In this document: piece by piece, positions 59,454 to 64,000 of the stretch
Layout of the letters: every line of letters begins with the position of its first letter
Numbering within the stretch: the stretch's first letter is position 1
Assembly (NCBI RefSeq): GCF_017875235.1
Contig: NZ_JAGGMI010000003.1
Coordinates: forward strand, 124,001 to 188,000
DNA: 64,000 nt
DNA from: Asticcacaulis solisilvae
GTDB taxonomy: Bacteria; Pseudomonadota; Alphaproteobacteria; Caulobacterales; Caulobacteraceae
Direction: 5' to 3'
Translations under genes and position numbers: made by a program
The notes under the pieces: generated by a model
Databases searched by the model: none
What the model was told of the DNA's origin: nothing
The model's input: the letters and a program-made list of their open reading frames with translations, nothing else

Positions 59454-60509
59454 ATGCCTAACCTGCAATCTATATGCCTGTTCCTGCTCTGCCTGTCATC
59501 AGCTCCGGCCATCGCCGCCACACCGGCCGAAGACGCCCAGGCAGCGCTTGAGCGGATCGCGTCCGACTACCCCGGCCTGAGCGCCACCGTCTTCGTGAAG
59601 GGCAAGGTGGCATGGGCCGGGACCACTGGTTTCGCCGACATCGCCAAGCAAGCGCCGGTCACGACCGATACGCGCTTCAACATCTATTCGACCAGCAAGG
59701 CGGTCACCGGCCTGGCCTTTGCCCGCCTTGTTGCCCAGGGCCGCGTGAGTCTGGACGCCCGCGCCGGCGATATCGCACCCGACCTGCCCGCGCCACTCCA
59801 CGACATCCGGATCAAGCACATTCTGTCGCACACCAGCGGCATCCGCCACTACACATCGCAAAAGGATTGGCTCGCCTTCGCGCAGAAGCGCTGCGCGACG
59901 CCGGCCGATGCCCTGCCCTATTTTCAGAACAGCGCCCTCGTCAATGCGCCCGGCGCGGCCGAGCACTATTCAAGCTTTGCCTTTGTACTGGCGAGCCATC
60001 TGCTGACGCGGGTAACCCGGCAGGACTTCACGACGGCGATCAACACGACGCTGGGCGCGCGGTTCGAGCTCGACAGCGCCAAGGCCGCAAAATCGGCCAC
60101 CTACATCAAGGCTAGCCAGTTGCCCGGCAATGCCAGCGCTGAAGGCATCGTGCCCCTGCCCATAGCCAGCGCCGAGTGCAAGTTCGGCGGCGGCGGCTTG
60201 ATCGCCACGTCGCGGCAACTGGCCGAGGTGGGCGCGAGGCTGACCGAAGGAAAGATCATCCCAAAGTCCAGGCTGACCGAAGCGCTCACGCCGCGGTCCG
60301 AGGTATCGGGCGTTGTCTATGGCGGCGGGGTGCGCAAGATCGACCACAAGGGAAAATCCGTCACCTCATATGCTTTGAGCGGCGGCGCTCCAGGCGGCCG
60401 CAGCTATCTGCTGGTGTTAATCGAGCCGCGGATTTCGGTCGCCGTCACCGGCAATATCGACGGCCCCAATCTCGAAGCGGCCGCCCGCGAAATCGCTTCC
60501 GCCTTCTAA
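59454..60509 (+). CDS. Serine hydrolase, class C beta-lactamase-like
   Basis: From the ATG at 59454 the product is 351 residues with a signal peptide (SICLFLLCLSSAPAIAA). It has the SxxK motif with catalytic Ser in YSTSKAVTG and the YxS-type motif in EHYSSFAF. The third motif (usually HxG/KTG) appears as GGAPG and is weak. This fits the beta-lactamase/PBP4-like esterase superfamily (Pfam Beta-lactamase) and not a proven antibiotic-hydrolysing enzyme. The promoter region is shared with the divergent LytTR gene. Confidence 0.88.
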   Translation: MPNLQSICLFLLCLSSAPAIAATPAEDAQAALERIASDYPGLSATVFVKGKVAWAGTTGFADIAKQAPVTTDTRFNIYSTSKAVTGLAFARLVAQGRVSLDARAGDIAPDLPAPLHDIRIKHILSHTSGIRHYTSQKDWLAFAQKRCATPADALPYFQNSALVNAPGAAEHYSSFAFVLASHLLTRVTRQDFTTAINTTLGARFELDSAKAAKSATYIKASQLPGNASAEGIVPLPIASAECKFGGGGLIATSRQLAEVGARLTEGKIIPKSRLTEALTPRSEVSGVVYGGGVRKIDHKGKSVTSYALSGGAPGGRSYLLVLIEPRISVAVTGNIDGPNLEAAAREIASAF

Positions 60510-60973
60510 CCCAGCCAAGGCCCGCCCGGCGGTCCCCAGTTCCATTGCGGCATGGGAGCCTCCGGATCGGAGGTCGCGCCCGGCTGGGAGTTCAGCTTCG
60601 CCAGCCGGGTCCCCCATTCGATATAGCCGACAAACGCCGCGCGGAATTCCGGATCGTCCGGCAGCCCGGCTTCGTCAGCCGTATCGAGCATCAGCGCAAC
60701 CCAGGCGCGGCGCTGCTCTTCGGTGAGACTGCGGTTGAAATGATGCGCGACCATGCCGGCGTGCGATCCGCCGATCCCGCTATAGGCCTTGGGCCCGCCG
60801 AAGACCTCGGTGAGGAAGGCCGCAACGTGTTTCGAATGCGTGGGCGACATACCGGCGAAGACCGGCGCCAGAATCGGATTTTGCGGGACCTTGGCGTAGA
60901 ACAGCTCGGTCAGCTTTTCGAAAGCGGGCTGGCCACCGGCCCATTCCGAAAGGCTTGGAATATCGTTAGTCAT
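60506..60973 (-). CDS. Group II truncated hemoglobin
   Basis: From the ATG at 60973 (AAGGAAACC upstream) the product is 155 residues. It is a 2-over-2 globin with the family start LSEWAGGQPAFEKLTELFY, the proximal His region in GIGGSHAGMVAHHFN, and the conserved Trp in YIEWGTRLA that marks group II (trHbO). A C-terminal extension (QPGATSDPEAPMPQWNWG...) is rich in Pro and Trp. It could bind oxygen or help with peroxide or nitric oxide. The stop overlaps the hydrolase stop as CTAA. Confidence 0.92.
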   Translation of the reverse strand: MTNDIPSLSEWAGGQPAFEKLTELFYAKVPQNPILAPVFAGMSPTHSKHVAAFLTEVFGGPKAYSGIGGSHAGMVAHHFNRSLTEEQRRAWVALMLDTADEAGLPDDPEFRAAFVGYIEWGTRLAKLNSQPGATSDPEAPMPQWNWGPPGGPWLG

Positions 60974-61039
60974 GCTGGTTTCCTTGCTTTCCCGGCCTAT
61001 ACTGCCAATTTTATGGTCAGGCTTATATAGGGTCGATGC

Positions 61040-61588
61040 ATGAATCCACACTATGCGCTCTTTGAAACGACGGCAGGTTTTTGCGGGCTGGCCTGGACGA
61101 ATGATGGCGTCGTGCGTTTTCAACTGCCCGGTCAAAGCCGCGACGAGACCGAACGCCTTCTGAAACGCCGCGAGCCGGACATGCAACCCGGCACGCAGAC
61201 GCCTGAGATTGCCTCAACCATCGAGGCCGTGAAGCGCTACTTCGAGGGCGAAACGGTCGATTTCGGGCACGTACCGGTCGACCTCAGCGGCCAGGATGAT
61301 TTCTTCAAGGCGATCTATGGCGCATTACGTCAGGTCGGCTGGGGCCAGACAACGACCTATGGCGCATTGGCCAAGCAGCTTGGCGCCGGGTCCGAAGCCG
61401 CCCGCGATGTCGGCGTCGCCATGGGGCGCAATCCGGTGGCACTGATCATCCCGTGCCATCGCTGCCTCGCCGCCGGCGGCAAGCTCGGCGGATTTTCCGC
61501 GCCTGGCGGTTCAGACACCAAGCTGAAGATGCTGGAACTGGAAGGCGTCAATCTGCGTTTTGAACCCAAGCAATTCAATTTGTTTTAG
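61040..61588 (+). CDS. ogt: Methylated-DNA--protein-cysteine methyltransferase
   Basis: The 182-residue suicide repair protein transfers methyl groups from O6-methylguanine to Cys139 in IIPCHRCLAAGG. Other features are QVGWGQTTTYGALAKQLG (helix-turn-helix with Arg finger region) and the C-terminal GFSAPGG...KLKMLELEG. The PCHR motif normally reads PCHRV; here it is PCHRC, which adds a second cysteine near the active one. It lies 10 bp upstream of the AT-rich 61599 gene and may be co-transcribed. Confidence 0.93.
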   Translation: MNPHYALFETTAGFCGLAWTNDGVVRFQLPGQSRDETERLLKRREPDMQPGTQTPEIASTIEAVKRYFEGETVDFGHVPVDLSGQDDFFKAIYGALRQVGWGQTTTYGALAKQLGAGSEAARDVGVAMGRNPVALIIPCHRCLAAGGKLGGFSAPGGSDTKLKMLELEGVNLRFEPKQFNLF

Positions 61589-61598
61589 GTGGGGTAGC

Positions 61599-62189
61599 AT
61601 GACCGATGACGAAGAAATGGTACTCTATGTGGAATTTCTCCAAGATGTAGATAAACGCCTAGTAATCCCCCCTAAAGATAACGCGCCATGCGTCAAATTT
61701 GACCAAAAAGATAAGTGGCGGGAACGTCGAATATGGCAAGGCTATTTTTGGGCCAGCGAGATATTATTAAAGGCAGCCATAAAAGGGCGCGAACGGGACA
61801 GTTTAATTTTTCCAGCCTTATTCAACTTCCGTCACGCGGTTGAAGTTGCTTTAAAGTGGCATATTGAAGATACTGGCGGCGTCGTTCCCAAAGGTGCTGG
61901 GCACAAGCTTAGCGTCCTTGTAGATGCGTTCAGAAAAACTGCCGAAGGCATACCAGATGACGTGACTTACATTTCAGAGTATGTAATAGATTGTATCTCG
62001 GAATTAGACAAAATAGATCCTCATTCCCTCACCTTTAGATATGCAGCAAAATTAGACAGATCGGGTATAGATATTTATCCTGCTCGCTGGGACCTTACGC
62101 GTCTACTATTCACTGTCGACGTATTATCCGAATGGTTTTACTACCTTTCCGATCAAGTTAATAATAGTCGTGATTTGGCACATGCTTAA
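61599..62189 (+). CDS. AT-rich orphan gene of unknown function
   Basis: From the ATG at 61599 (AGGTGGGG upstream) the product is 196 residues. It is helical and soluble, with YFWASEILLKAAIKGRERD and LFNFRHAVEVALKWHIED, a pattern seen in HEPN-like helical nucleases and related proteins, but the canonical RX4-6H motif is not visible. Codons are AT-rich (many TTA, ATA, GAT, AAA), strongly unlike ogt just upstream and the ABC-F gene downstream. It is probably acquired horizontally. No function is claimed. Confidence 0.7.
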   Translation: MTDDEEMVLYVEFLQDVDKRLVIPPKDNAPCVKFDQKDKWRERRIWQGYFWASEILLKAAIKGRERDSLIFPALFNFRHAVEVALKWHIEDTGGVVPKGAGHKLSVLVDAFRKTAEGIPDDVTYISEYVIDCISELDKIDPHSLTFRYAAKLDRSGIDIYPARWDLTRLLFTVDVLSEWFYYLSDQVNNSRDLAHA

Positions 62190-62298
62190 TTAGAAACGTC
62201 CGTAAATTAAGAGCCTATTCCGGACGTGAAATTATCGAGTAGCGGGAAGCGAGCGCCGCAAGCTAAAGGCACCAATCAGCCGAAGACCGCGATTTCAC

Positions 62299-63927
62299 TT
62301 AGCCGCCGGGGTGCAGACCCGGCGCTTCCTGCCCTGTCCTTGCCACGTACTCGGTGTAACCGCCGCCATACTGATGCACACCCTCCGGCGTCAGTTCCAG
62401 CACGCGGTTGGACAGCGCCGCCAGGAAGTGGCGGTCGTGCGATACGAACAGCATCGTGCCTTCGAAGTCTGCCAAAGCCGCGACCAGCATCTCCTTGGTC
62501 ACCATGTCCAGGTGGTTGGTCGGTTCGTCGAGCACCAAGAGGTTGGGCGGATCGAACAGCATCTTGGCCATGACCAGACGCGCCTTTTCGCCACCCGACA
62601 GCACGCGGCATGGCTTTTCGACATCGTCGCCAGAGAAGCCGAAGCAGCCGGCCAGCGTTCGCAATGCGCCCTGCCCCGCCTGCGGGAACGAACCATCGAG
62701 TGACTCGAAAATCGTTTCTTCGCCGTCGAGCAGGTCCATCGAGTGCTGGGCAAAATAGCCCATCTTGACGCTGGCGCCGACCGTCACTGTCCCCTTGTCC
62801 GGTTGTGTTGCTCCGGCGACCAGCTTCAGCAGGGTCGACTTGCCGGCCCCGTTGGCGCCGAGGACGCACCAGCGCTCCTTGCGCCGGACCAGAAAATCGA
62901 GGTCGGCATAGATCGAGTGGCTGCCATAGGCCTTGTGGACGCCCTTCAGGTTCAGCACGTCTTCGCCCGAGCGTGGCGGTGAGCGGAATTCGAACTCGAC
63001 CGATTGACGGCGGCGCGGCGCCTCGACCTTTTCGATCTTGTCGAGCTTCTTCACGCGGCTCTGGACCTGAGCGGCGTGGCTGGCGCGCGCCTTGAAGCGT
63101 TCAATGAACTTGATTTCCTTGGCCAGCATGGCCTGCTGGCGTTCGTACTGGGCCTGGCGTTGCTTTTCGGTCAGGGCGCGTTGCTGGTCGTAAAAGTCGA
63201 GATCGCCCGAATAGGTGATCAGCGTGCCGGCGTCGATTTCCACCACCTTGCCGATGATGCGGTTGAGGAAGGCGCGGTCGTGCGAGGTCATCAGCAGCGC
63301 GCCGTCATAGTCCTTCAGGAAGCCTTCCAGCCAGATCAGGCTCTCTAAGTCCAGGTGGTTCGAGGGTTCATCGAGCAGCATGCCGTCCGGGCGCATCAGC
63401 AGGATACGCGCCAGGGCCACGCGCATCTTCCAGCCGCCGGACAGAAGGCCGACATCGCCTTCCATGCGCTCCTGGCTGAAGCTTAAGCCCGCCAGAACCT
63501 CACGCGCCCGGGCATCGAGCGCATAGCCGTCGAGTTCCTCAAACCGCGCCTGGACATCGCCGTAACGCTCGATGATCGCATCCAGTTCGTCGGCCTGGTC
63601 CGGATCGACCATGGCGGCTTCAAGCTGCGCCATCTCGGTCGCCAGCGCACTGACCGGGCCGACGCCATCCATGACGGCGGCGACGGCGCTCTGGCCGGAC
63701 ATTTCGCCGACTTCCTGGCTAAAATAACCGATCGTCATGCCGGCATCGATACCGACCTGACCGTCGTCGGGCTGTTCCTGGCCGGTGATCATGCGGAACA
63801 GGGTCGTCTTGCCAGCGCCATTGGGCCCGACCAGACCGACCTTCTCGCCCTTCTGGATGGTCATCGACGCGTCGATGAACAGGATCTGGTGGCCGTTCTG
63901 CTTGCTGATATTGTCAAGGCGGATCAT
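62299..63927 (-). CDS. ABC-F family ATPase (YbiT/Uup-like)
   Basis: The 542-residue soluble protein has two ABC domains. The first has Walker A GPNGAGKTT, signature LLSGGWKMRVAL and Walker B LLLDEPSNHLD; the second has GANGAGKST, VLSGGEKARLVM and LLVLDEPTNHLD. A charged linker with the ribosome-facing arm lies between them (about 245-315). ABC-F proteins act in translation by reading the E site; no transmembrane domain is present. The C-terminus is short (GQEAPGLHPGG), without the coiled coil of Uup. Confidence 0.94.
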   Translation of the reverse strand: MIRLDNISKQNGHQILFIDASMTIQKGEKVGLVGPNGAGKTTLFRMITGQEQPDDGQVGIDAGMTIGYFSQEVGEMSGQSAVAAVMDGVGPVSALATEMAQLEAAMVDPDQADELDAIIERYGDVQARFEELDGYALDARAREVLAGLSFSQERMEGDVGLLSGGWKMRVALARILLMRPDGMLLDEPSNHLDLESLIWLEGFLKDYDGALLMTSHDRAFLNRIIGKVVEIDAGTLITYSGDLDFYDQQRALTEKQRQAQYERQQAMLAKEIKFIERFKARASHAAQVQSRVKKLDKIEKVEAPRRRQSVEFEFRSPPRSGEDVLNLKGVHKAYGSHSIYADLDFLVRRKERWCVLGANGAGKSTLLKLVAGATQPDKGTVTVGASVKMGYFAQHSMDLLDGEETIFESLDGSFPQAGQGALRTLAGCFGFSGDDVEKPCRVLSGGEKARLVMAKMLFDPPNLLVLDEPTNHLDMVTKEMLVAALADFEGTMLFVSHDRHFLAALSNRVLELTPEGVHQYGGGYTEYVARTGQEAPGLHPGG

Positions 63928-63946
63928 GGGTCTTACTCAAAAAGGT

Positions 63947-63970
63947 GACGCCATCCTTGGGGACGGCGTC
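63947..63970 (-). terminator. Possible terminator upstream of the ABC-F gene (end of an unseen gene)
   Basis: GACGCCATCC (63947-63956) pairs with GGACGGCGTC (63961-63970) with one mismatch and a 4-base loop. On the minus strand the stem is followed by ACCTTTTT. It may end a minus-strand gene that lies beyond the window edge. Confidence 0.5.
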
Positions 63971-64000
63971 GAACTGAATTTAAAAAATGGCAGGCGGGGC

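Noticed and set aside
59454-60509. Antibiotic-hydrolysing beta-lactamase
   Set aside because: Only SxxK and a YxS-type motif are clear; the third motif is weak, and the whole fits the broad serine-hydrolase/esterase group.
1-64000. CRISPR array, prophage or complete insertion sequence
   Set aside because: No regularly spaced direct repeats, no phage structural or integrase genes and no transposase were seen in any frame.

Overview
The window is about 64 kb of high-GC, densely coded chromosomal DNA from an alphaproteobacterium. The gene set points to Caulobacterales, possibly Asticcacaulis or a close relative. It has large TonB-dependent receptors, one of them with a FecI/FecR pair, an ECF sigma factor with a DUF1109 (NrsF-type) anti-sigma factor, several REC-only regulators, PadR and Rrf2 regulators, and many exported hydrolases. 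The genus is an inference from family content, not from a marker gene. No rRNA, CRISPR array, prophage or complete classical insertion sequence is visible. One tRNA, tRNA-Gln(UUG), is present.

Layout. 1-5 kb: an AraC-type membrane regulator, a CPBP protease, a divergent Rrf2 regulator/thioredoxin-reductase-like pair and an exported protein of unknown function. 5-14.3 kb: a hybrid histidine kinase with a large periplasmic sensor faces a minus-strand block of ECF sigma, FecR, TonB receptor, exported alpha/beta hydrolase and pectinesterase; this looks like a surface-signalled pectin locus. 14.5-18.8 kb: an OmpA-like lipoprotein, two paralogous tandem-REC proteins, YaaA and an IclR regulator. 18.8-20.3 kb: an atypically AT-rich SIR2-like (DUF4917) gene beside a frameshifted, 5'-truncated VOC gene. 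20.4-23.3 kb: a tight operon of periplasmic peroxiredoxin, DsbD-like electron transporter, ECF sigma and NrsF-type anti-sigma factor. 23.3-28 kb: a REC protein, Sua5, a cytochrome b561-YceI fusion and an acyl-CoA dehydrogenase. 28.0-28.5 kb: a DUF559 endonuclease gene bounded by inverted copies of a two-hairpin repeat, with a related solo copy at 15.1 kb.

28.6-37 kb: a trypsin-like protease, oligopeptidase B, a GNAT, a ParD-like fragment beside tRNA-Gln, an alpha/beta hydrolase with a MEKHLA protein, TrhO and SppA. 37-41 kb: three consecutive inverted repeats, a small unknown gene bordered by a 15-17 bp repeat, an Oar-like TonB receptor and a tiny lipoprotein. 41-50.8 kb: housekeeping genes (PdxH, a J-domain protein, YfgM-like and BamB, PanB), then an ECF sigma operon with DUF6249 and a membrane protein. 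51-52 kb: a YqjI-like metal-type PadR regulator with two perfect operator palindromes and a SIP-domain partner. 52-64 kb: small enzymes (an ArsC/Spx-type protein, a peptidase, a PHB-depolymerase-like esterase, a GFA protein, a LytTR regulator, a beta-lactamase-like hydrolase, truncated hemoglobin, two DNA-alkylation repair genes), an AT-rich orphan gene and an ABC-F ATPase.

Themes are envelope carbohydrate and peptide degradation under surface-signal control, envelope redox and metal stress sensing, and a few small horizontally acquired or repeat-bounded units inserted between housekeeping genes. Many convergent pairs overlap exactly at their stop codons, so the genome is compact.
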